Origin: an uncultured Roseburia sp.
Lineage (GTDB): Bacteria; Bacillota_A; Clostridia; Lachnospirales; Lachnospiraceae
Direction of reading: 5' to 3'
Assembly (NCBI GenBank): GCA_900753715.1
Contig: CAAEAE010000132.1
Coordinates: 1 to 12,762, forward strand
Length of the DNA: 12,762 bases
The notes below the pieces were generated by a model that was not told the DNA's origin, did not search any database, and was given only the letters and a program-made list of their open reading frames with translations. The translations under genes and the position numbers were made by a program. Below are positions 6,944 through 12,762 of this stretch, in pieces; the first letter of the stretch is position 1, and each line of letters opens with the position of its first letter.

Positions 6944-7031
6944 GCTTCGAACGGAAGGCCTATCTGTAAAAAATATTTAAGTATATTAGAAGCAGATGCT
7001 CTGGATTTGGTGTAAAAATAGCTGCACGCTG

Positions 7032-7091
7032 CCCTCAAGTCGCCATATTTAATTATTGGCGACGGGGAAAGTGAAATATTGGCGACTTGGG
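7032..7091. repeat. Imperfect foldback with repeated GGCGAC
   Basis: CCCTCAAGTCGCCATATTT (7032-7050) pairs with AAATATTGGCGACTTGGG (7074-7091) apart from small bulges. ATTGGCGAC also occurs at 7055-7063 inside the loop, so two alternative hairpins compete for the left arm. GCGACTTGG (7083-7091) recurs as GTGACTTGG at 7123-7131. The stretch 6944-7126 has no gene I can support and lies between two regions of differing codon use. Confidence 0.5.
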
Positions 7092-7126
7092 CGACGCAGG
7101 TTGACAAAAATAATTGTTTATGGTGA

Positions 7127-7300
7127 CTTGGAATACTAATTCCGGTTGCAATACAGGATGGTTGTATTCAGATTGCGTTCATTATAATAACGATGATTGC
7201 CAACCACAGGGGACTTGCTGCACCGGCAGGTTCAGTGTTATCGGTTGTGATATGCGCTGCCGCATTCGTATATCTTAAGAAAAGAGGAAAGCTGGGATAA
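7127..7300 (+). pseudogene. Transporter remnant, MATE-like C-terminal fragment
   Basis: An open stretch with no start codon near its beginning, preceded in frame by TGA, encodes LGILIPVAIQDGCIQIAFII, then TMIANHRGLAAPAGSVLSVV and ICAAAFVYLKKRGKLG before TAA (7298-7300). It has two hydrophobic helices and a basic C-terminus. IPVAIQD with the following helix resembles the start of the second half of MATE/DinF exporters in Clostridia, while SVLSVVICAAAFVYLKKRGK resembles their C-terminal end, so the middle may be deleted as well as the N-terminal half. The fragment is too short to function. Family assignment is from remembered motifs and is moderate; that it is a membrane protein tail is surer. 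Confidence 0.55.
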
Positions 7301-7328
7301 GTGAAAAGTTATCTGATAATTTTATAAT
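7301..7328 (+). promoter_or_regulatory. Probable promoter of leader A and the aminotransferase operon
   Basis: -10 TATAAT (7323-7328, consensus) with -35 GTGAAA (7301-7306, 4 of 6) and a 16-bp spacer. Transcription would begin near 7335, only a few bases before the conserved leader starts at 7341, as expected for a 5' cis-regulatory RNA. Confidence 0.5.
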
Positions 7329-7340
7329 ATTTGAAAAGAA

Positions 7341-7434
7341 TAACTATTACTACGATTTATGATTTAATAACCAACATTTATTTTACAGGAATGACAAATG
7401 GGGTTATGATACCATTATCAAAGGCAAAGGAGCC
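7341..7434 (+). promoter_or_regulatory. Leader A: conserved 94-nt candidate cis-regulatory RNA
   Basis: Aligns without gaps to 10883-10976, identical at 73 of 94 positions. The most conserved blocks are ATAACCAACAT (7367-7377), TATTTTACAGGAAT (7379-7392, one upstream mismatch in the pair) and ATCAAAGGCAAAGGAGCC (7417-7434). The segment between them varies but can fold (AATGG 7397-7401 with CCATT 7412-7416). The last block is also the 5' arm of the terminator at 7430-7465. Location, structure and duplication fit a riboswitch or protein-controlled attenuator; I recognise no T-box, SAM, lysine, glycine, purine, preQ1 or c-di-GMP consensus. Confidence 0.75.
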
Positions 7435-7465
7435 GGAAATCTTTAGGGGATTCTGGCTCTTTTTT
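7430..7465 (+). terminator. Attenuator terminator of leader A
   Basis: GAGCC (7430-7434) pairs with GGCTC (7455-7459), extended inward by GAATC-like pairing with GATTC with a bulged A, then TTTTTT (7460-7465). It lies between the promoter and the aminotransferase ATG (7500), so transcription of the operon requires read-through. Confidence 0.8.
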
Positions 7466-7499
7466 GCATTAGCAAGTATTTGAAGGAGGAAATATATAT

Positions 7500-8690
7500 A
7501 TGGAATACGAGATTTCTAATCGTTTATCAGGTGTACATGGTTCGATGATACGAGAACTTTTTAAGTTAGGAGCAAGCAAGGATATTATATCTTTTGGTGG
7601 TGGCAATCCGTCAGCAGAGACATTCCCATGCAAGGAGATAGAAGAGATAGCTGCAAATGGACTCAGCGAGAATCCTGTCTCTTTATTACAGTATGGACTG
7701 AGTGAAGGTTATACACCTCTGCGTGATACCATGAAGAAATATCTTGAGAAGAAGGAAGGCTTTGATTTCGAGAATAATGAGCTTTTCATAGTGTCAGGCG
7801 GACAGCAGTGTGCGGACCTTACAACTAAGGCACTTGTTAATGAAGGAGACGTTGTGCTTACTGAAGAGCCTGCATTTGTAGGCTGCCTTAATACATTCCG
7901 TTCTTACGGTGCAAAGCTTGTAGGAATCCCAATGGAGCAGGACGGAATGAATATAAATGCGCTTGAGGAGGCTTTAAAGGCTAATCCTGATGCAAAGCTT
8001 TTATACACAATTCCATCTTTTCAGAATCCTACAGGAATCACAACTTCTCTTGAGAAGAGAAAAAAAGTGTATGAGCTTTGCTGCAAATATGATATCGCAA
8101 TATTAGAGGACAATCCTTATGGTGAATTAAGATTTGCAGGTGAAAATGTGCCAACTATCAAATCAATGGATACAGAGGGCAGGGTTATATATGCAGGAAG
8201 CTTCTCAAAGGTAATGGCACCTGCATTCCGTCTTGGCTTTCTTGTGTTCAACAAGTCGCTCACAGGACCGCTTACAGTTGCAAAGCAGTGCACAGATGTA
8301 CATTCAACTGTACTTTTCCAGTACATTTGTAATGAATATATTAATAACTATGATTTTGACAAGCATCTCGAGGATTCAAGAAAGGTGTATGAGCATAAAT
8401 GTAATCTCATGATGGAGTGCATGAAGAAGGAATTCCATCCTTCAGTAACCTTCGGTCACCCTGAGGGTGGACTTTTTGTAATGGCATTCCTGCCAGATGG
8501 AATGGATTCTGCACCATTTGTAAGGGAGGCCATTAACAGAGGCGTTCTTTCAGTTCCGGGAGCAGCGTTCTTAGCAGATGAGAACCAGAAATCTAATGGA
8601 TTCAGACTTAACTATTCGACACCTTCTGATGAACAGATTGTTAAGGGAATCGAGATTCTTGGAAAACTTACATACGAGTGGATTAAGTAG
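7500..8690 (+). CDS. PLP-dependent aminotransferase, class I/II fold (396 aa)
   Basis: A cytoplasmic fold-type I aminotransferase of the LysN/MocR-like subgroup (2-aminoadipate or aromatic/branched-chain type). Motifs: FGGGNPSAETFP near the N-terminus, VSGGQQCADL (98-107) for phosphate binding, PSFQNPTG (172-179), ILEDNPYGELRF (201-212) with D204 and Y207, SFSKVMAPAFRLG (234-246) with PLP lysine K237, and GFRLNYS (367-373) with R369 for substrate carboxylate. Complete at the normal length, without the GntR domain of true MocR regulators. AGGAGG lies 10 nt upstream of the ATG. The 2-hydroxyacid dehydrogenase gene starts 15 nt after its stop; together they would convert an amino acid to its 2-oxo acid and reduce that to a 2-hydroxy acid. 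Substrate is not determined by sequence. Confidence 0.92.
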   Translation: MEYEISNRLSGVHGSMIRELFKLGASKDIISFGGGNPSAETFPCKEIEEIAANGLSENPVSLLQYGLSEGYTPLRDTMKKYLEKKEGFDFENNELFIVSGGQQCADLTTKALVNEGDVVLTEEPAFVGCLNTFRSYGAKLVGIPMEQDGMNINALEEALKANPDAKLLYTIPSFQNPTGITTSLEKRKKVYELCCKYDIAILEDNPYGELRFAGENVPTIKSMDTEGRVIYAGSFSKVMAPAFRLGFLVFNKSLTGPLTVAKQCTDVHSTVLFQYICNEYINNYDFDKHLEDSRKVYEHKCNLMMECMKKEFHPSVTFGHPEGGLFVMAFLPDGMDSAPFVREAINRGVLSVPGAAFLADENQKSNGFRLNYSTPSDEQIVKGIEILGKLTYEWIK

Positions 8691-8705
8691 GAGGAGTGAA
8701 ACATT

Positions 8706-9692
8706 ATGAAGATAGCAGCATTCAGCGTTCGTCCAGATGAAAAACAGTATTTTGATACATTTGCAAATGTATACAAGGTGGAATTACAGATTAATAGAAG
8801 CGGATTTACAGCAGATGATATAGAAAGTGTCAAAGGCTGTGAGGCTATGTCGGTGTGCGATGGCATGTGTGACTTGTCAGCACCTGTTCTTGAAAAGCTT
8901 GCAGCAGAAGGTGTTAAGTATATCGGTTTCAGGACAATCGGATATAACAGTGTTGACCTTGAGGCAGCAAAGCGCCTTGGAATCCGTGTTGCACACAGCG
9001 GATATTCGCCATATTCAGTTGCCAATTATACAGTAATGCTTATGCTTATGTGTATCCGCAAGGCTTTGTATGTAATGATGCGTTCGCACACAGCGGATTA
9101 TTCACTTGGTCCTATATGTGGACGAGAAATGCAGAATATGACAGTAGGTATTATCGGAACAGGAAGAATTGGAAAGGCAGTAATTAAGAATCTTTCAGGA
9201 TTTGGATGTAAGATTATTGCGTATGACCCATACCCTGCAAAAGACCTTGAAAATGTTGAATATGTAACGCTTGATGAATTGTACGCTAAGTCAGATATTA
9301 TCTCGCTTCATACTTTTTTAAGTGATGAGACATATCATATGATTAATAAGGATTCAATTGCAAAGATGAAGGATGGCGTTATCCTTATAAATGCGGCTAG
9401 AGGTGCACTTGTTGATACAAAGAATCTGATTGAGGCTGTTGAGAGTGGCAAGATTGGTTCAGTTGGAACTGACTGCTGCGAGGGTGAAGATGATTTTATC
9501 CGTACAGACCGTAAGTATGATGACCTTGTTGTTAATCACGATTACATCATACTTAAGTCTTTCCAGAATACTATTGTCACACCTCACATAGCATTTTTCA
9601 CAGATCAGGCTGTGTCTGACATGGTTGAGTCTTCAGTTAAGAGTGTTGTGCAGTTTGCAGCCGGTGAAGACACACCATTAGAAGTGCATTAA
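8706..9692 (+). CDS. D-isomer-specific 2-hydroxyacid dehydrogenase (328 aa)
   Basis: A cytoplasmic NAD(H)-dependent oxidoreductase reducing a 2-oxo acid to the D-2-hydroxy acid (D-lactate dehydrogenase/2-hydroxyisocaproate dehydrogenase/VanH branch). The Rossmann motif is VGIIGTGRIGKAV (147-159), with D174 in IIAYDPYP indicating NAD rather than NADP preference. Catalytic residues appear in place: R232 (NAARGALVD), an acidic residue near 259-261 (DCCEGED) and H294 (TPHIAFFT). FRTIGYNSVD (75-84) is typical of the substrate domain of this branch. GAGGAG precedes the ATG, 15 nt after the aminotransferase stop. Likely roles are redox balancing by reductive amino-acid fermentation or formation of an aryl- or alkyl-hydroxy acid; I cannot choose. 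It faces the LysR remnant, 14 bp away. Confidence 0.92.
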   Translation: MKIAAFSVRPDEKQYFDTFANVYKVELQINRSGFTADDIESVKGCEAMSVCDGMCDLSAPVLEKLAAEGVKYIGFRTIGYNSVDLEAAKRLGIRVAHSGYSPYSVANYTVMLMLMCIRKALYVMMRSHTADYSLGPICGREMQNMTVGIIGTGRIGKAVIKNLSGFGCKIIAYDPYPAKDLENVEYVTLDELYAKSDIISLHTFLSDETYHMINKDSIAKMKDGVILINAARGALVDTKNLIEAVESGKIGSVGTDCCEGEDDFIRTDRKYDDLVVNHDYIILKSFQNTIVTPHIAFFTDQAVSDMVESSVKSVVQFAAGEDTPLEVH

Positions 9693-9706
9693 AATACACA
9701 GGTGCA

Positions 9707-10385
9707 TTATTTATTCAATTTCTTGAAATATTCTTCAAGCTGGTGCTCGAAGATTCGCTGATTTTCTGAGCAGAATGAGCCAAGCGGCTGATAATAAATG
9801 CTTCTGAAATGTGGACAGTCATCTATATGCAGCAGGCTTATGTTTTCAGGAAGGCTGCTGCTTGTCCATGTTACAGAGGCAACAAATGATACTCCAAGAC
9901 CGAGACTTATGAGCTTGCCCTGTAATATGTAATCATTGCATGAGTAGGCTATCTGAGGAGTTTTCTTACATTTACTGAATATTGAATTGAACACTCCGGC
10001 GTAAGATGGAGTATCTGCAAGGTCAATGAATTTCTCGTCCATCATCTGTTCTACTGATATGTGTCCGGTATGGGCAAGTGGATGTGATGATGAAACAGCA
10101 AGGCAGATTTCTTCTGTCATAAGAAGATGTGCATTGTCTGGAATATCATAAGCTGATGAGACAGAGTCAATCAGCAGGTCACACCCTTTTGGTTCAGAAG
10201 ATATTGAAAAGCTGACATGAGGGTGCTCATGGATAAAATCTTTAAGTACATTGCTGACAAGAACTGCACTTGAGCGGAGACAGAGCCTTATTTCGCCGGC
10301 ATCTCCAAGACTTTCACTGACAGCACGCGCAGCATCTTCTGAAAGAGCCAGTATTCTTAATCTGTTGCAGTGGACATACGGTATT
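9707..10385 (-). pseudogene. LysR-family regulator remnant lacking the DNA-binding domain
   Basis: Reads leftward from about 10385 to a stop at 9707: RILALSEDAARAVSESLGDA is the end of the linker helix. It is followed by the effector-binding domain (GEIRLCLRSSAVLVSNVLKD, HEHPHVSFSI, ICLAVSSSHPLA, GKLISLGLGVSFVAS). A normal LysR protein has about 60-90 residues of winged-helix HTH before this; none are present. The frame stays open further right to an ATG at 10555, but those residues are the reverse strand of an AEC permease fragment and not LysR sequence. It therefore cannot bind DNA as a normal LysR. Junction position is uncertain by about 20 bp. Its intact form was probably divergent from the permease gene. 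Confidence 0.8.
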
Positions 10386-10880
10386 GTGATAATAACCCGC
10401 CGCAAAGATATGATAAATATAAAAAAGGTATTTGTCAATCCTGTGACAATATCACTTGTTATAGGACTGTTTCTTTTTATTACGGGAATTAAACTGCCAG
10501 GTGTAATAAACAGCACGATGGCTGGAGTTGCAGCACTTAATACACCTGCAGCCATGATAGTACTGGGATATTATCTGTCATGTGTCAGAATCTGTGACTT
10601 ACTGCTTAATCCATCCCTGTATCTGGCAACGTTTGTCAGGCTTATAATAATTCCGTTGCTTACACTGCTTGTACTTTATATTATACCTGTGGGACATGGT
10701 CAGATTGGAATGATTACACTGATTGCTGCGGCAACACCAGTTGGAACGAGTACGGCAATATTTGCACAGAAATTCGGACAGGATTATGAGCGGGCGGTAT
10801 GTATGGTCTGCCTGTCAACGCTGTTTTCAATTATTACGATGCCAGTTGTGATGTATCTGGCGCAGATGTGGATTATGTAG
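10386..10880 (+). pseudogene. AEC-family permease remnant, C-terminal half
   Basis: The frame reads ...INIKKVFVNPVTISLVIGLF and ends at TAG (10878-10880). Five hydrophobic segments follow in the order of the C-terminal half of auxin-efflux-carrier family permeases, with the family signatures NPV.ISLVIGL..F, TPAAMIVLGYYL and ATPVGTSTAIFAQKFGQDYERAV. Full AEC proteins have about 300 residues; only about 160 remain. An ATG at 10410 (MINIKK) has no ribosome site. The 5' end is lost at the same point where the divergent LysR gene loses its own, so one deletion removed both starts and the shared promoter. Leader B begins 3 nt after the stop. Confidence 0.8.
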
Positions 10881-10882
10881 TT

Positions 10883-10976
10883 TAACTATTATTTTTGGTT
10901 ATGGTTAGATAACCAACATGTATTTTACAGGAATAACACAATGGTATATTATACAGACATCAAAGGCAAAGGAGCC
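10883..10976 (+). promoter_or_regulatory. Leader B: second copy of the 94-nt candidate RNA
   Basis: Aligns without gaps to leader A (7341-7434). ATAACCAACAT (10909-10919), TATTTTACAGGAAT (10921-10934) and ATCAAAGGCAAAGGAGCC (10959-10976) are essentially unchanged. Here TTGGTTAT (10895-10902) pairs perfectly with ATAACCAA (10909-10916), and GTAT pairs with ATAC (10944-10947 with 10951-10954) in the variable segment. The final block is the 5' arm of a long terminator. The clear promoter seen for leader A is not evident here; only weak boxes lie in the end of the AEC remnant. Confidence 0.75.
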
Positions 10977-11012
10977 ATGACCCGGAAGGGGTAATGGTTT
11001 CTTTGCTTTTTT
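10966..11012 (+). terminator. Attenuator terminator of leader B
   Basis: GCAAAGGAGCCAT (10966-10978) pairs with ATGGTTTCTTTGC (10994-11006) over 13 bp with two G-U pairs. A further ACCC/GGGT stem lies inside around GGAAG, and TTTTTT follows (11007-11012). The 5' arm is made of the block conserved with leader A. The NSS start codon lies 77 nt downstream. Confidence 0.88.
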
Positions 11013-11089
11013 GTGTATAAGATATCTTTGCAGGAAAATGTATAGTAAATGTGGCTATTCACAATATGAGAAAGAAAGGAACTAAAGTT

Positions 11090-12436
11090 ATGGGAAATAA
11101 CGGAATTGAATTGGAAAGAGATGGCTTTAAGAGCCGTACAGGTTTTATTCTTGCCTGTATCGGTTCGGCAGTAGGAATGGGAAATATATGGCGTTTTCCA
11201 TATATGGTATCTGCATGGGGTGGTATGACATTTTTAATACCTTATGTAATATTTGTAATACTTATAGCTTCAACAGGTGTTATAGAGGAGATGGCACTTG
11301 GCCGTGCGACTAAGGGCGGACCTATTAAAGCATTTGGCGACTGTATGCAGATGCGTACAGGAAAGAGAAAAGCAGGTGAGGCAATTGGTTTTATTCCTGT
11401 GCTTGGCTCACTGGCTATGGCAATGGGCTATACTGCAGTTGTTGGCTGGATATTCAAATATACTTATCTTGCATTTTCCGGAAAGCTTTCAGCAATGGGC
11501 AATGATATGTCAGCTATTGGTGGTATGTTTGGAAGTACAGCAAGCTCATTTGGCAATAATATGTGGCTTATAATCGCGATAGTTGTAACTGCTGTTATTA
11601 TGGCACTTGGTATTGCAGGCGGAATTGAGAAAGCAAACAAGGTCATGATGCCTTTGCTTTTCATCATGTTTGTAGGACTTGGAATATATATCTTCACGCT
11701 TCCTGGTTCAAGTGCAGGTTATAAATACATTTTTACTCTTAATCCTAAGGGACTTCTTGATATAAAGCTCTGGATATATGCATTTGGTCAGGCGTTCTTC
11801 TCACTGTCTATCGCAGGTAACGGAACTGTTATCTATGGTTCATATCTTAGTGATAAGGAAAATGTTGTTACTTCAGCAAGAAATGTTGCTGTATTTGATA
11901 CTATTGCTGCTTTATTAGCTGCATTTGTTATTATTCCAGGTATGGCAGCAGGCGGTGCCGAGTTATCTTCAGGTGGTCCCGGACTTATGTTTATCTATCT
12001 TGTAAATGTATTTAATGGTATGCCGGGTGGCAAGATTGTAGGAATTGTATTCTATGTATGTGTTCTGTTTGCCGGCATGAGCTCACTTGTTAATCTGTAT
12101 GAAGCTCCGGTTGCAACTATTCAGGAGAAGCTTAAGCTTAACCGTGTTGCATCTGTTGGAATTATTGCAGTGGCTGGCTGTGTTGTGTCACTTGTAATAC
12201 AGGGTATTGTATCAGGCTGGATGGACGCAGTATCTATCTATATCTGCCCACTTGGCGCAATGCTCGCAGCAATTATGTTCTTCTGGGTTGCAGGAAAGAA
12301 GTTTGCTGTTGATGCTGTTAATGCAGGTGCAGATAAGCCTATTGGAAAGTGGTTTGTACCACTTGGCAAATATGTCCTTGTCCCACTTTCACTTGTTGCA
12401 CTTATTGCAGGTGCTTTACTTGGTGGAATTGGCTGA
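11090..12436 (+). CDS. NSS-family sodium-dependent transporter (448 aa)
   Basis: An inner-membrane Na+-coupled symporter of the neurotransmitter:sodium symporter (SNF, LeuT-like) family, which in bacteria imports amino acids such as tyrosine, tryptophan, alanine or leucine. TM1 has GSAVGMGNIWRFPYM (25-39 from this start), matching the LeuT Na+/substrate region; TM6 has FGQAFFSLSIAGNG with its unwound FFSLS-type segment. About 11-12 hydrophobic segments in total; complete. The frame is open from a GTG at 11051, but AAAGGA (11075-11080) lies 9 nt before the ATG at 11090, so that start is chosen. Controlled, it appears, by leader B, and ended by the terminator at 12465. Sharing a leader with the aminotransferase operon suggests it imports the amino acid that operon uses. 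Confidence 0.92.
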   Translation: MGNNGIELERDGFKSRTGFILACIGSAVGMGNIWRFPYMVSAWGGMTFLIPYVIFVILIASTGVIEEMALGRATKGGPIKAFGDCMQMRTGKRKAGEAIGFIPVLGSLAMAMGYTAVVGWIFKYTYLAFSGKLSAMGNDMSAIGGMFGSTASSFGNNMWLIIAIVVTAVIMALGIAGGIEKANKVMMPLLFIMFVGLGIYIFTLPGSSAGYKYIFTLNPKGLLDIKLWIYAFGQAFFSLSIAGNGTVIYGSYLSDKENVVTSARNVAVFDTIAALLAAFVIIPGMAAGGAELSSGGPGLMFIYLVNVFNGMPGGKIVGIVFYVCVLFAGMSSLVNLYEAPVATIQEKLKLNRVASVGIIAVAGCVVSLVIQGIVSGWMDAVSIYICPLGAMLAAIMFFWVAGKKFAVDAVNAGADKPIGKWFVPLGKYVLVPLSLVALIAGALLGGIG

Positions 12437-12464
12437 TGGAGGTTTAGACTGGTTGATTGAGACT

Positions 12465-12494
12465 GGCGGATTGCAAAGCAATCCGCCTTTTTTT
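12465..12494 (+). terminator. Intrinsic terminator of the NSS gene
   Basis: GGCGGATTG (12465-12473) and CAATCCGCC (12479-12487) form a perfect 9-bp stem with a 5-nt loop, followed by TTTTTTT (12488-12494). It lies 28 nt after the NSS stop. Confidence 0.95.
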
Positions 12495-12613
12495 GCGTGG
12501 TGGAGTGAGAAATAGCGGCGGATTGTACTTTGAGGTGGAGGGGAGGCAGGAGGAAGTCCAAAAGGAGCAGAAATGAAGTGGTAATCTAAAAGTAGACACC
12601 AACCCAATTATTG

Positions 12614-12642
12614 TAGACATTATTTATATATAAGAGTATCAT
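12614..12642 (+). promoter_or_regulatory. Probable promoter of the right-edge gene
   Basis: TAGACA (12614-12619, 5 of 6), 17-bp spacer, TATCAT (12637-12642, 5 of 6). The start would be near 12649, giving a leader of about 48 nt. The rest of 12495-12696 shows no gene; it holds a G-rich purine stretch (12530-12575) and GTAGACA twice (12591-12597, 12613-12619). Confidence 0.5.
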
Positions 12643-12696
12643 TATTAGATAGATAGTAATAACAGGTGTTTTTTTGAAACAACGGAGGCGATTAAG

Positions 12697-12762
12697 ATGA
12701 AGTTTGGAATGAGAACACCCAGTATAAAGAAATCAATAAAGGCAAGAACAACCGGAAAAGCC
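12697..12762 (+). CDS. Basic protein of unknown function, 5' end only
   Basis: An ATG with GGAGG 8 nt upstream opens a frame, MKFGMRTPSIKKSIKARTTG followed by KA, which continues past the right edge. The visible 22 residues are strongly basic. The SIKARTTGKA type of N-terminus is one I associate with uncharacterised Clostridia proteins, but I cannot name a family. Ribosome site, promoter and codon pattern support it as a real gene. Confidence 0.7.
   Translation, partial: MKFGMRTPSIKKSIKARTTGKA

Noticed and set aside
6913..7107. 64-residue minus-strand frame over the terminator and foldback
   Set aside because: It overlaps a strong terminator and inverted repeats, lacks a ribosome site and has no protein-like pattern.
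7341..7465. T-box leader
   Set aside because: No T-box sequence of the GGTGG.ACCGCG type and no room for a specifier stem in 94 nt.
7391..7483. Leader peptide in leader A (ATG at 7391, 30 codons, Phe/Trp-rich end), suggesting classical aromatic attenuation
   Set aside because: Leader B has a different short frame (ATG at 10941, 17 codons, with Tyr-Tyr), and the conserved nucleotides are read in different frames in the two copies. The RNA, not a peptide, is conserved, and no good ribosome site precedes either ATG.
10251..10409. N-terminal part of the 209-residue plus-strand frame
   Set aside because: This part is antisense to the LysR remnant; AEC similarity starts only near 10390-10410.
9707..10555. 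Full 282-residue minus-strand protein
   Set aside because: The first 55 or so residues are the reverse strand of an AEC permease fragment with clear family motifs on the plus strand; only the part left of about 10385 is LysR-like.
11051..11089. GTG start giving a 461-residue NSS protein
   Set aside because: No ribosome site before the GTG; AAAGGA lies 9 nt before the ATG at 11090, and the family normally starts shortly before TM1.
12238..12607. Frames of 102, 107 and 63 residues around the NSS gene end
   Set aside because: They are out-of-frame or antisense readings of the NSS gene and its terminator.
12560..12620. Possible insertion-sequence end (AAAAGTAGACACC and a second GTAGACA)
   Set aside because: No matching inverted copy elsewhere in the window, no transposase frame and no visible target duplication; one GTAGACA is better explained as a -35 box.

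Overview
The sequence looks like a low-GC Gram-positive gut anaerobe of the Lachnospiraceae/Clostridia type. Genes carry strong AGGAGG-like ribosome binding sites, terminators are intrinsic hairpins with T-runs, and the protein families (a GH3 glucosidase with a Clostridia-style tail, a GPH symporter, an AraC regulator, a prokaryotic NSS transporter) are typical of that group. No rRNA, tRNA, CRISPR array or intact insertion sequence was seen.

Region 1 (1-1716) is accessory in character and reads leftward. It holds the start of a small protein gene, a DUF6199-like membrane protein, about 600 bp of hairpin-rich non-coding DNA, and a three-gene cluster: a stand-alone S24 protease domain without DNA-binding domain, a stand-alone XRE helix-turn-helix protein, and a small protein gene that appears frameshifted at an A-run. 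Region 2 (1742-6943) is a sugar-use locus. An AraC regulator is divergent from a GH3 glycoside hydrolase, a GPH sugar symporter and an orphan 110-residue protein, ending at a strong terminator. The divergent gap holds a consensus promoter and a 14-bp direct repeat spaced 20 bp, the likely AraC operator. The idea is hydrolysis of a glycoside and cation-coupled import of substrate or product, under AraC control.

Region 3 (6944-12494) has different codon habits (AAG-rich lysine, CTT-rich leucine). It contains a MATE-like transporter remnant, a PLP aminotransferase and D-2-hydroxyacid dehydrogenase operon, a LysR remnant and an AEC permease remnant that lost their 5' ends at one shared deletion scar, and an NSS (sodium-dependent amino-acid type) transporter. 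The aminotransferase operon and the NSS gene are each preceded by the same 94-nt leader (73 of 94 positions identical without gaps), and each leader runs straight into an intrinsic terminator. This is the most interesting feature of the window: a candidate cis-regulatory RNA that would co-control amino-acid uptake with transamination and reduction of the resulting 2-oxo acid. I could not match it by eye to a riboswitch class I know.

Region 4 (12495-12762) has a plausible promoter and the first 22 codons of a basic protein of unknown function that continues beyond the window.
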